From contig JAUIEH010000032.1 in the NCBI GenBank assembly GCA_030428405.1, positions 1 through 12,295 of the forward strand: a stretch of 12,295 nt of DNA. The letters run 5' to 3'. Position 1 is the stretch's first letter, and the number at the start of each line of letters is the position of its first letter. The translations under genes were made by a program, and so were the position numbers. The notes under the pieces are model-generated. The model saw nothing but the letters and a program-made list of their open reading frames with translations. It made no database searches and was not told the origin of the DNA. Shown in pieces: positions 5,875 to 11,737 of this stretch. The stretch comes from Alphaproteobacteria bacterium. Lineage in GTDB: Bacteria > Pseudomonadota > Alphaproteobacteria > Caulobacterales > Maricaulaceae.

Positions 5875-7118
5875 CACTCCTCCCTCCCGGTCAGTTGAAC
5901 AAGGCAAGCTGCGCCGGCTGAGCCGGCGGCGGCGGCGCGAGCGCTAAGAGTTCGGAACGCATACGCCGCTTGTAGAGGATGAACGCCGTTGCCGAGCAGG
6001 CGAATGCGGTCCACCCGCGCGGCCATCCCATCAGCCACTCGACGAACCACGCGTTCAATCGCTTTCGGGTCATGCGCCGCGCCCATCGCCTCAATTGCGC
6101 CCAGTCCTTCAAACGCGGTTGCATCAGCGCTCGACAAAGACGGAGCGGAGAGAGGATCTGCATCGAGCGCGTCTGCCCATGCCTCCAAGGCGTCGGGTCG
6201 GGGCGGCGCAAGAGGGCGCTGGTCAACGCGGGCGTCGTATCCCGCGCCTGCGTCTCCAGGCCAACCTGCCGCTTCGAGCCGTCCGGCAGGAAGCCCGTCT
6301 CGCTCTGACCGCTGCGCTTCGCCCGCCCGCCGTTCGGGACGTCCGGCGCGTACCATAGCCGCACCGCCTGTCCCTCCAGCGTCAGCCGCTCGCGCGCCTG
6401 GTCGCCGTTGTCGCGCGTGTACGCGCCCGCCGTCACGCGCGGCGTCTTCCACGCCAGAACCTGTTCGTTTAGTGGGCGTGTGTTTTTTGGGTTTCCGCGA
6501 TGATTGAGAATGCCCGGACCCGTCAGACCCGACTTGTGGTCGCGCGAGCATACCGTTTGCCAGAAATCGCTCTTCATGGATGCCGAGGAAATAGAGCCTC
6601 TCGCGCCCCTGCGCCGCGCCGACTTCCTCCGCCGCAAACAATCCAGCCTCAACCCGGAAACCCAGTCGCTGTAGTCCTCGAAGAACGCGCCGCGCGCCGG
6701 GCTCTTGGCCTTTGCGGCCGGTGAGCATGCCGGGGACGTTTTCGATGAAGACCCACCACGCGCCCGATTGGACGATGATGCGGCGCGCCGCCGGCCAGAG
6801 GTCGCGCGGGTCTTCGCGCCCGAGACGCTTTCCGGCCACTGAATATGGCTGGCACGGTATTCCGCCAGCCAATCCGTCCACGCAGCCACGCCACGCTCGG
6901 CCGTTGAAGGTTCTGACATCTGACCAAATAGGCGCTGGAGCCATAAAGCCCGCGCGCTGCGCCTCGACCAGTCGCGTGACGGCGAAGGCTTCCCTCTCCA
7001 CCATAACGCGCGCGCCGGCGCCGGGCAGGGCGATGGCGAGCCCGAGTTCGAGACCGCCTCCGCCGGTGCAGAGGCTGATGAAATCGAGGCCGGCGGGACG
7101 TAGAGCCACATCGGTCAC
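5874..7118 (-). CDS. C5-cytosine DNA methyltransferase (phage Dcm-like), with a frame anomaly in its 3' half
   Basis: The enzyme transfers a methyl group from S-adenosylmethionine to C5 of cytosine in DNA. Counting from a GTG at 7118, motif I is FISLCTGGGGLELG (13-26), motif IV is GGIPCQPYS with catalytic C89, motif VI is ENV at 126-128, motif VIII is GAAQGRERLYF (167-177), and motif X is RIRLLGNGVHPLQAAYAF (371-388). GTG 7118 forms a GTGA overlap with the stop of the upstream receiver; a TTG at 7142 is the alternative. Oddity: between motifs VIII and X the +1 frame (about 6577-6240) carries the better family-like sequence, including a WKTP repeat, VPNGGR and KRQVGLE, and stays open to 5891. 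This could be a frameshift, compensating shifts or dual coding. The annotated frame runs open throughout. Target sequence cannot be deduced. No cognate restriction enzyme gene is adjacent, which suggests a self-protection or regulatory methylase. Confidence 0.85.
   Translation of the reverse strand: MTDVALRPAGLDFISLCTGGGGLELGLAIALPGAGARVMVEREAFAVTRLVEAQRAGFMAPAPIWSDVRTFNGRAWRGCVDGLAGGIPCQPYSVAGKRLGREDPRDLWPAARRIIVQSGAWWVFIENVPGMLTGRKGQEPGARRVLRGLQRLGFRVEAGLFAAEEVGAAQGRERLYFLGIHEERFLANGMLARPQVGSDGSGHSQSSRKPKKHTPTKRTGSGVEDAARDGGRVHARQRRPGARAADAGGTGGAAMVRAGRPERRAGEAQRSERDGLPAGRLEAAGWPGDAGAGYDARVDQRPLAPPRPDALEAWADALDADPLSAPSLSSADATAFEGLGAIEAMGAAHDPKAIERVVRRVADGMAARVDRIRLLGNGVHPLQAAYAFRTLSARAAAAGSAGAACLVQLTGREE
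5891..6577 (-). other. Alternative (+1) frame inside the methyltransferase gene with family-like sequence
   Basis: Reading from the ATG at 6577 in the frame one base downstream of the methyltransferase frame gives about 228 residues ending QLALFN at 5891, 17 bases before the next gene's ATG. It contains features I associate with phage cytosine methylases: a W-x-T start (FWQTVCSRDHKSG), LNEQVLAWKTPRVTAGAYTR, VPNGGR, KRQVGLE and, near its end, LNAWFVEWLMGWPRGWT (6058-6008). Third codon positions in the stretch 6451-6250 are almost all G or C in this frame, as expected for coding DNA of this genome. There is no ribosome-binding site at 6577, so a separate gene is less likely than a frameshifted continuation of the methyltransferase. 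Confidence 0.5.
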
Positions 7119-7495
7119 GACGCCATCGCTGAGCGCAACCAATCCGCGCGCCGCATCTCGTCACGAACATACTCCGTGGTCGCCTGAGCGTGTTTTGTGA
7201 TGGACGGCGAGGTCGCCAGCCGGCGACGGACCGTGTAGGCGGTGGCGTACAGCACCATAGTGTCCGGATGGCGCTTCGAGACGAGGCGCGCGAGTTCAAC
7301 GCCGTCGATGTCACCTTCAGCCTCAAAATCGGTGACGAGGACGTCGTAGCGCGCATCGGCGCGTCGCATGCGCGCCCATGCAAGCTCCGGCGTCGCCGAT
7401 GAGTGCACGCGATAACCAGCGTTCTGCAGCTCACGGATCAGCGCGACGCGATAGCGCTCGTCCTGCTGAACGACGAATACGGAGGGAGCGGTCAT
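7115..7495 (-). CDS. Degenerate single-domain response-regulator receiver
   Basis: A 126-residue CheY-like receiver with no output domain. The start at ATG 7495 forms an ATGA overlap with the previous stop and has GGGAGG eight bases upstream, so the two are translationally coupled. Retained receiver residues are the phospho-acceptor D56 (VLVTDFEAEG), T85 (LYATAY) and a Lys at K101 (SITKHA). The acidic pair that binds Mg2+, normally ED/DD after the first strand, is replaced by Gln-Gln (FVVQQDE, Q10 Q11). Phosphorylation should therefore be weak or lost, making this a likely pseudo-receiver. It shares IDGVELAR with the upstream receiver (7492-7896), which suggests an old duplication. The C-terminal helix is longer and more charged than in CheY. 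Its end overlaps the methyltransferase start by four bases. Confidence 0.8.
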   Translation of the reverse strand: MTAPSVFVVQQDERYRVALIRELQNAGYRVHSSATPELAWARMRRADARYDVLVTDFEAEGDIDGVELARLVSKRHPDTMVLYATAYTVRRRLATSPSITKHAQATTEYVRDEMRRADWLRSAMAS

Positions 7496-7896
7496 GGGCG
7501 CGCCTCCCACGCTTTACGGATGTGCTCGACCATCTCCGAGAGGTGAAAGGGCTTGGTCAGCCTGCGCCGCGCGTCGCGCGGCTCGGTGGCGGACTCGAGC
7601 GCGCAGGCCGCGAAGCCGGTGATGAACAGGATCGGGACTTCCGGCCGCAAGCGCTCAATGCGCCTCGCCAGCTCAACGCCGTCGATGCCGCACATCACGA
7701 CGTCGGTGAACAACAGCCCGAAACGGTCCGGCTCAGCCTCGAACGCGTCCCATGCGTTTGCTCCGTCCTCGAACGCCTGGACCTTGAAGCCCGCGCGAAC
7801 GAGTGCGGCCTGCAGGAATTCCCGCATCGAGTGGTCGTCTTCGACCAGCATGAGGACCTGCTCGTCCTCACCTGCGTTGGCGCTGATTTCCGACAT
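7492..7896 (-). CDS. CpdR-like single-domain response regulator
   Basis: A stand-alone receiver of 134 residues with a 12-residue N-terminal extension. All catalytic residues are present: E19/D20/D21 (LVEDDHSMREFL), phospho-acceptor D65 (LLFTDVVMCGIDG), T93 (FITGFAA) and K115 (LTKPFHL). EDD-x-SMR-x-FL, IDG-x-ELARR, FITGFAA-x-AL and KPFHL are the same landmarks as in CpdR of Caulobacter and relatives. CpdR in its unphosphorylated form primes the ClpXP protease for cell-cycle substrates. The family call is from memory of CpdR; the signature proline after VM is Cys here. The start at ATG 7896 is chosen for GGAGGA about seven bases upstream; a GTG at 7935 would place the hairpin 7906-7927 inside the gene. 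No histidine kinase is encoded nearby, so it would rely on a host phosphorelay. First gene of the minus-strand cassette. Confidence 0.85.
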   Translation of the reverse strand: MSEISANAGEDEQVLMLVEDDHSMREFLQAALVRAGFKVQAFEDGANAWDAFEAEPDRFGLLFTDVVMCGIDGVELARRIERLRPEVPILFITGFAACALESATEPRDARRRLTKPFHLSEMVEHIRKAWEARP

Positions 7897-7905
7897 GACG
7901 TGTCC

Positions 7906-7927
7906 TCCGCACAATTTGTTGTGCGGA
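7906..7927 (-). promoter_or_regulatory. Perfect inverted repeat at the ribosome-binding site of the CpdR-like gene
   Basis: TCCGCACAA (7906-7914) and TTGTGCGGA (7919-7927) are perfect 9-base arms around four bases. On the minus strand the 3' arm merges with the GGAGGA ribosome-binding site of the gene starting at 7896. It may be an operator within the 5' leader or an RNA hairpin that limits translation initiation. Confidence 0.6.
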
Positions 7928-7952
7928 CTAGACACACCATGTCTGCTAAGAA

Positions 7953-7989
7953 ATCATAAATTGCGGGACGCGCATTTTCAGTATGCGCG
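7953..7989 (-). promoter_or_regulatory. Putative promoter of the receiver-methyltransferase operon with an inverted repeat around the -35
   Basis: On the minus strand CTGAAA (7981-7976) and TATGAT (7958-7953) are separated by 17 bases, a moderate sigma70-like match. The -35 lies in the loop of a perfect 7-base inverted repeat, CGCGCAT (7969-7975) and ATGCGCG (7983-7989). A GANTC site (GACTC, 8001-8005) is just upstream. This suggests that the cassette can be transcribed independently of the repressor gene. Confidence 0.45.
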
Positions 7990-8017
7990 CCGCGCCGGCC
8001 GACTCAACTTATCGGTT

Positions 8018-8440
8018 TTAGTTGGCTGGCGGTTCGCCTAACGGGTCAAGAGCGTCGATGATGCGCTGCATTTGCGCGCGGATTTCCGGCGGCGCCTTCG
8101 AGACCCGAATGGCCAGCTCCACGTCTTCTTCGCGCATCATATGGGCGCGGATGCAGCGCAGGATCACGTCGCGCGCCGCCTCGGGCATGGCGAAAACCTG
8201 CTCGACCAGGCTCAGAGCCTCGATCTCAGCGTCCGTCGCTATTAGCCACAGCACCGATACACCGAGCGCCTCGGCGATATCCGGCAGTCGATTGTATTTC
8301 GGCGGATGCTGCCCGTTTTCCCACCGCCCGACAGTCTCCGACTGCACGCGCATCAGCTTCGCCAGGTCCTCTTGAAGCATGCCGGCGCTTTTACGCCGTT
8401 CGCGGATCCGTTCGCCGATCCGACCGCCTAAGTCTGTCAT
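8018..8440 (-). CDS. XRE-family transcriptional repressor (phage CI/Cro-like)
   Basis: A 140-residue protein with an N-terminal HTH_XRE domain at about 8-62: IGERIRERRKSAGMLQEDLA, then MRVQSETVGRWENGQHPPKY, with the usual Q (in LQEDLA) and W-E-x-G landmarks. The C-terminal half is helical and has no Ser/Lys LexA-type protease motif, so SOS-triggered self-cleavage is not expected. ATG 8440 is preferred because the HTH then starts near residue 8; a GTG at 8491 would add 17 residues. The gene is divergent from the HTH gene at 8655 and lies upstream of the receiver-methyltransferase cassette in the same direction, the classical place for a lysogeny repressor. It probably acts on the 8441-8654 gap and perhaps on the palindrome at 4415-4432; neither is shown. 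Confidence 0.85.
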   Translation of the reverse strand: MTDLGGRIGERIRERRKSAGMLQEDLAKLMRVQSETVGRWENGQHPPKYNRLPDIAEALGVSVLWLIATDAEIEALSLVEQVFAMPEAARDVILRCIRAHMMREEDVELAIRVSKAPPEIRAQMQRIIDALDPLGEPPAN

Positions 8441-8654
8441 TCCGATTTCCACTTCCCCGAACCGCCCAACAAAAGCGGCGACTCTCCCCACCAGACGAAT
8501 AAAGCAATTGCGCGTGGTGTCAGCGGACGCGCTGTGCCGAATTTAGAGCTATCGAAAATGCAGATTGCGTCGTTTACGGCTTGTTCAAACATGCATGAAA
8601 TGTCTGATGCACGATTCGCACTAAACAAAAAACGTCGTGCAGCGGGAGGCTTAG
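8441..8654. promoter_or_regulatory. Divergent control region between repressor and early operon
   Basis: This 214-base gap separates the divergent repressor and early operon. It is AT-richer than its neighbours, especially 8540-8640, and holds two GANTC sites (GACTC near 8480 and GATTC at 8613-8617). It also has short inverted repeats, for example TGCAT (8590-8595 area) and ATGCA about ten bases apart near 8606-8611, and TGTT-CA-AACA at 8582-8591. The plus-strand gene has GGGAGG five bases before its ATG. I could not identify a convincing -35/-10 pair on either strand. Confidence 0.5.
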
Positions 8655-8939
8655 ATGACGACGGAAGGATTGCCTGACGACCCCGAGCTTGAGGCCGCGC
8701 TCCTCAGATACGTGCAGCGCAAGCGCGCGCTGCTCGATGACTATCTGACGCGCGAGGAGGTCGCCGCAGAGCTTCGCGTCTCGGTCTCGACGATGCAGCG
8801 CTACGAGACGGAGCGCCGAGGACCGCCATGCTTCCTGCTGGGCAAGCGCACGCTCTATTCGCGCGACGGCGTCAAGCGATGGCTGCAAGCCAAGGCCGAC
8901 GAGAAGGCTCAGGCGTTCAATCGGGGGAGAACAAACTGA
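8655..8939 (+). CDS. Helix-turn-helix protein, excisionase/MerR-like (HTH_17 type)
   Basis: A 94-residue protein with a winged-helix-like HTH at about residues 31-78: YLTREEVAAELRVSVSTMQR, then RGPPCFLLGKRTLYSRDGVK, ending in a WLQAK helix. This order (HTH, a G-P-P turn, a short strand with Y-S, then a helix) is typical of AlpA/Xis-like DNA-bending proteins used for excision or early gene control. The N-terminal 30 residues are an additional helix. Start: GGGAGG five bases before ATG 8655. It is the first gene of the rightward operon and the natural counterpart to the divergent repressor, so a Cro-like or excision role is likely. Its stop overlaps the next start by one base (TGATG). Confidence 0.8.
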   Translation: MTTEGLPDDPELEAALLRYVQRKRALLDDYLTREEVAAELRVSVSTMQRYETERRGPPCFLLGKRTLYSRDGVKRWLQAKADEKAQAFNRGRTN

Positions 8940-9331
8940 TGGGTGAGGTCGTTAATCTGGACGCGTTCCGCAAGGCGCCGCGTCCCAAAGCTGCGGTCGC
9001 AACGCCTACGGATGAAAGCGCCGTCATTGAGCCGGGGCTCTGGCCTGCGCCCGATGAAAAAAAGCCGGCCGTCAGCAAACGGAACCGGCGCGCGATGGCG
9101 CTGGCGATGACCATCGACGAGGCGTCGACGGCTGGCGAGCATCTGCAGGCCGCGATGCAGCTCTTGGGGCGCGCCTGCGCGATGGTCGAGCACGCCGACT
9201 TCGATGAGGCCGAGGCCGCGATTGCGGTCGCCTCGGGACGCCTCGAAGACGCGATGGCTGCCGTTACCGCAGCGTTCCTAGAAATCGACCGCCTGCGCCC
9301 GCGCAGCGGCGGGAAGGGGGGCGCGGCGTGA
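8939..9331 (+). CDS. Hypothetical early protein, 130 residues
   Basis: Not recognised as a named family. The ATG at 8939 overlaps the previous stop (TGATG) and is preceded by GGGGAGA. The N-terminus carries VVNLDAFRKAPRP, a short linear motif resembling those seen at the start of many alphaproteobacterial phage proteins. Then comes a disordered Pro/Glu-rich linker (about 25-55) and a helical C-terminal domain (about 62-118) with an acidic repeat-like DFDEAEAAIAVASGRLEDAM. The last residues are basic and Gly-rich. The gene overlaps the GapR-like gene by four bases (GTGA), suggesting coupled translation and perhaps a functional link. Confidence 0.7.
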   Translation: MGEVVNLDAFRKAPRPKAAVATPTDESAVIEPGLWPAPDEKKPAVSKRNRRAMALAMTIDEASTAGEHLQAAMQLLGRACAMVEHADFDEAEAAIAVASGRLEDAMAAVTAAFLEIDRLRPRSGGKGGAA

Positions 9332-9639
9332 GCAATAACGGACAGAGCGACGCGCAGGCGCTGCTGGGTGAGGCCACTCGCCGCCAACTGCGCCACCTCA
9401 TCGAGAGGATCGAGCGCGTGCGCGCTGAGAAGGCGGAGCTGGCGGCGGACGAGAAGGAAGTCTTCGCCGAAGCAAAGGCGTTCGGCTTCGACACGAAGGT
9501 GATGCGCGCCGTCCTGAAGCAGCGCGCCGCCGATCCACACGAGCGCGCCGAATTCGAAGCGATGCTGGATTTGTATCTCGACGCGGTGAGCTTCGACTCC
9601 ACGCCGCTTGGCGCACACGCGAGCGTGGAGGCGGCGTGA
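9328..9639 (+). CDS. GapR-like DNA-binding protein (DUF2312 family)
   Basis: GapR is an alphaproteobacterial nucleoid protein that binds overtwisted AT-rich DNA ahead of replication and transcription machinery. The domain is evident at about residues 17-86: RRQLRHLIERIERVRAEKA, then EVFAEAKAFGFDTKVMRAVL, and finally EFEAMLDLYLDA. The Caulobacter protein is about 89 residues; here a 17-residue C-terminal tail of unknown role follows. Start is GTG 9328 with a GTGA overlap to the upstream stop and purine-rich GGGAAGGGGG upstream. Because it sits within a phage-type replication operon it is probably an element-encoded paralogue acting on element replication or competing with the host protein. The family is also common on alphaproteobacterial prophages and plasmids. 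Confidence 0.9.
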   Translation: MSNNGQSDAQALLGEATRRQLRHLIERIERVRAEKAELAADEKEVFAEAKAFGFDTKVMRAVLKQRAADPHERAEFEAMLDLYLDAVSFDSTPLGAHASVEAA

Positions 9640-10010
9640 TGGGATCGCCGAAGGTTCGCCGCCGCGCCGAGGCACTGGTCGACTTCATCGAGACGCTGCG
9701 CGTTCCGCTCACGAACGAACGCGCCGCGCAGACTGCGCTCGCTGACGCGCTCAACGCGGCTCCTGAGGAGCGCGAGGTTTGGCTCGCCGAAAAGGACCGC
9801 ATCGACTTTCTGCTTGAGCACGGCCTCGGCATTGAAATGAAGCTGCGGCGCCGCTGGTCGAAGCCGGGCGTCCTGCGCCAGCTGAAGCGCTACGCCGAGC
9901 ACCCGGACGTCAAAGCGCTGATCCTCGTCACCGGTATGAGCACCGGCATGCCCGCCACGCTGAACGGGAAGCCGGTCTATGTCGCCTCGCTCTCGCGGGG
10001 GTGGATGTGA
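9639..10010 (+). CDS. PD-(D/E)XK-type nuclease-like phage protein
   Basis: A 123-residue protein whose core matches a small PD-(D/E)XK nuclease fold: DRIDFLLEHGLGIEMKLR (53-70) supplies D56 and the E66-x-K68 pair, then VLRQLKRYAEHPDVKALILV (79-97) gives the Gln-containing helix (Q81) and the next core strand. The N-terminal helical part (EALVDFIETLRVPLTNERAA) includes E29, a possible additional acidic residue. Such nucleases often precede SNF2-type helicases in phage replication modules, which is exactly the order here. The call rests on motif spacing rather than overall similarity, so confidence is moderate. Start: ATG 9639, overlapping the previous stop (TGATG), with GGAGG seven bases upstream; GTG 9636 is the alternative. 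Confidence 0.65.
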   Translation: MGSPKVRRRAEALVDFIETLRVPLTNERAAQTALADALNAAPEEREVWLAEKDRIDFLLEHGLGIEMKLRRRWSKPGVLRQLKRYAEHPDVKALILVTGMSTGMPATLNGKPVYVASLSRGWM

Positions 10011-11737
10011 AGCACGCGAAGACCTATGGCGCAATGACGACGACGCCAACGTCCTACGTCATCACGGCGGTGCAGCCGCACGTGGCCATCCGTCTAAAGC
10101 ACATCTTCCCGAAAATACCGAAGGGCTCGGGACCGCCATACAAGTTCCGGCGCGATGACCAGACCGCCGCCGATCTGTCGTGGTTCCTGCAGCGCTATCC
10201 GATGGCGGCTGAGCAACGGACGCTGATCGACATCGAGCGGCGCCGGCGCGCCTATGAGGAGGAGGCCGCTGAGATCGAGCGCATCTTCCTGCCGGAATAT
10301 GTCGCGCCCGATTACGCGGGCCTGCGTGAGGGCTCGGAGCTGCGCGATTATCAAAAGCGCGCCATTGAGCTGCTGCGCCGATCACGCGGGCTGATGCTCG
10401 GCGATGACGTCGGCCTCGGCAAAACGTACACCGCCGCCGGCGCCTGCCTGATGCTGGACGCCTTGCCGGCGGTGGTGGTCTGTCACGCTCACCTTCAGGC
10501 GCAATGGGTCCGGGTCATTGAGCAGTTCACCACGCTTCGCTGCTTTGCGCCGAAGGTGACGCGCCCGCACGATGTTCCGGAGTCGGACGTTATCGTCATC
10601 CGCTACACTCAGCTCGCTGGGTGGGCGGACGTCCTGACCGCGATGGACGTCGGACTCGTCGCCTATGACGAAATCCAAGAGCTGCGGCGCGGATGCGAGT
10701 CGCAAAAGGGCTGCGCGGCTAACCGCCTCAGCCGCCACGCGCGCTTCCGGCTCGGGCTGTCAGCGACGCCGATCTACAATTACGGCAGCGAGATATACGA
10801 AATCATGCGCTTTCTCGCGCCGGACGTGCTCGGCGAGCAGGCTGATTTCATGCGCGAGTTCGCGCCTTACGGCAGCATCGCCGATCCGGTCGCGCTCGGC
10901 TCCTATCTTCGCGACGAGGGCGTGTTCCTGCGGCGGACGAAACCGGACGTCGGTCAGGAGCTGCCGAAGGTCAATCGCATCGTCGATACGGTCGACTTCG
11001 ACGCCGCTACGATGCGCTCGGTTGAGGATACCGCGCGTGTCCTCGCCCAAGCCGCTACGACCGGCTCGTTCGCTGAGCGCGGCCAAGCCGCGCGCCAGCT
11101 GGATCTGCGCTTGCGCCACACCACCGGCGTCGCCAAGGCGAAGGCGGTCGCGCAGGTGGCGCGGATCCTCATCGAAGGCGGCGAGCCCATCGTGCTCGCG
11201 GGCTGGCATCGCGACGTCTACGAAATCTGGCTCGATGAGCTGGCCGACCTGAAACCGGCGCTCTACACGGGCTCCGAGACCGCGAAGGCGAAGGATGAAA
11301 CCCGCCGCCGCTTCGTCGAGGGCGAAACCGACCTGATGATTATGTCGCTGCGCTCAGGCGCAGGCCTCGATGGCCTGCAGGAGCGCTGCTCGACCATCGT
11401 GTTTGGTGAGCTGGACTGGTCGCCGGGCGTTCATCACCAGTGCATCGGCCGGCTCGACCGTGAGGGGCAAACCGAGCCCGTAACGGCGCTCTTCCTCGTC
11501 TGCGATGACGGCTCCGATCCGCCCATGATGGACGTGCTCGGCCTGAAATCGTCCGAGCAAAGCGCAATCGTCGACATGACGCTCGAAGCCCAGCAGGCGC
11601 CGGCTGACCGCACGCGCCTGCAGATGCTCGTGGAGCGATATCTCAACAAGGCGCCGCGCAAGAGCGCGCGCGTCGTCAAGCCGGCGATGCCGGCAATCAG
11701 GGAGGAGCAGCGTGACGGAGTTAGAACAGTCGTCTGA
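10007..11737 (+). CDS. SNF2-family DEAD-like helicase/ATPase (phage type)
   Basis: A 576-residue superfamily 2 ATPase. Motifs in order: ELRDYQKRAIELL (Q-like, about 111-123), Walker A GDDVGLGKT (132-140), Ia VVVCHAHLQAQW (156-167), Walker B AYDEIQ (219-224), III LGLSATPIYN (249-258), then the second lobe with IVLAGWHRDVYEIW, motif V SLRSGAGLDGLQ and motif VI QCIGRLDREGQ (478-488). DEIQ replaces the usual DEAH/DEAQ box. It would couple ATP hydrolysis to translocation on duplex DNA, probably for element replication or recombination with the nuclease encoded just upstream. The about 110-residue N-terminal extension has no recognisable domain. Start: GTG 10007 overlaps the nuclease stop by four bases (GTGA) with a GGGGGTGG upstream; GTG 10001 and ATG 10034 are alternatives. 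Confidence 0.9.
   Translation: MKHAKTYGAMTTTPTSYVITAVQPHVAIRLKHIFPKIPKGSGPPYKFRRDDQTAADLSWFLQRYPMAAEQRTLIDIERRRRAYEEEAAEIERIFLPEYVAPDYAGLREGSELRDYQKRAIELLRRSRGLMLGDDVGLGKTYTAAGACLMLDALPAVVVCHAHLQAQWVRVIEQFTTLRCFAPKVTRPHDVPESDVIVIRYTQLAGWADVLTAMDVGLVAYDEIQELRRGCESQKGCAANRLSRHARFRLGLSATPIYNYGSEIYEIMRFLAPDVLGEQADFMREFAPYGSIADPVALGSYLRDEGVFLRRTKPDVGQELPKVNRIVDTVDFDAATMRSVEDTARVLAQAATTGSFAERGQAARQLDLRLRHTTGVAKAKAVAQVARILIEGGEPIVLAGWHRDVYEIWLDELADLKPALYTGSETAKAKDETRRRFVEGETDLMIMSLRSGAGLDGLQERCSTIVFGELDWSPGVHHQCIGRLDREGQTEPVTALFLVCDDGSDPPMMDVLGLKSSEQSAIVDMTLEAQQAPADRTRLQMLVERYLNKAPRKSARVVKPAMPAIREEQRDGVRTVV

Noticed and set aside
6649..7434. Third minus-strand frame across the methyltransferase start and second receiver
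   Set aside because: Arg-rich shadow; both real frames carry family motifs while this one has none.
8917..10049. Two long minus-strand frames opposite the GapR-like and nuclease genes
   Set aside because: No recognisable family, and the plus-strand genes here have domains, ribosome-binding sites and coupled overlaps.
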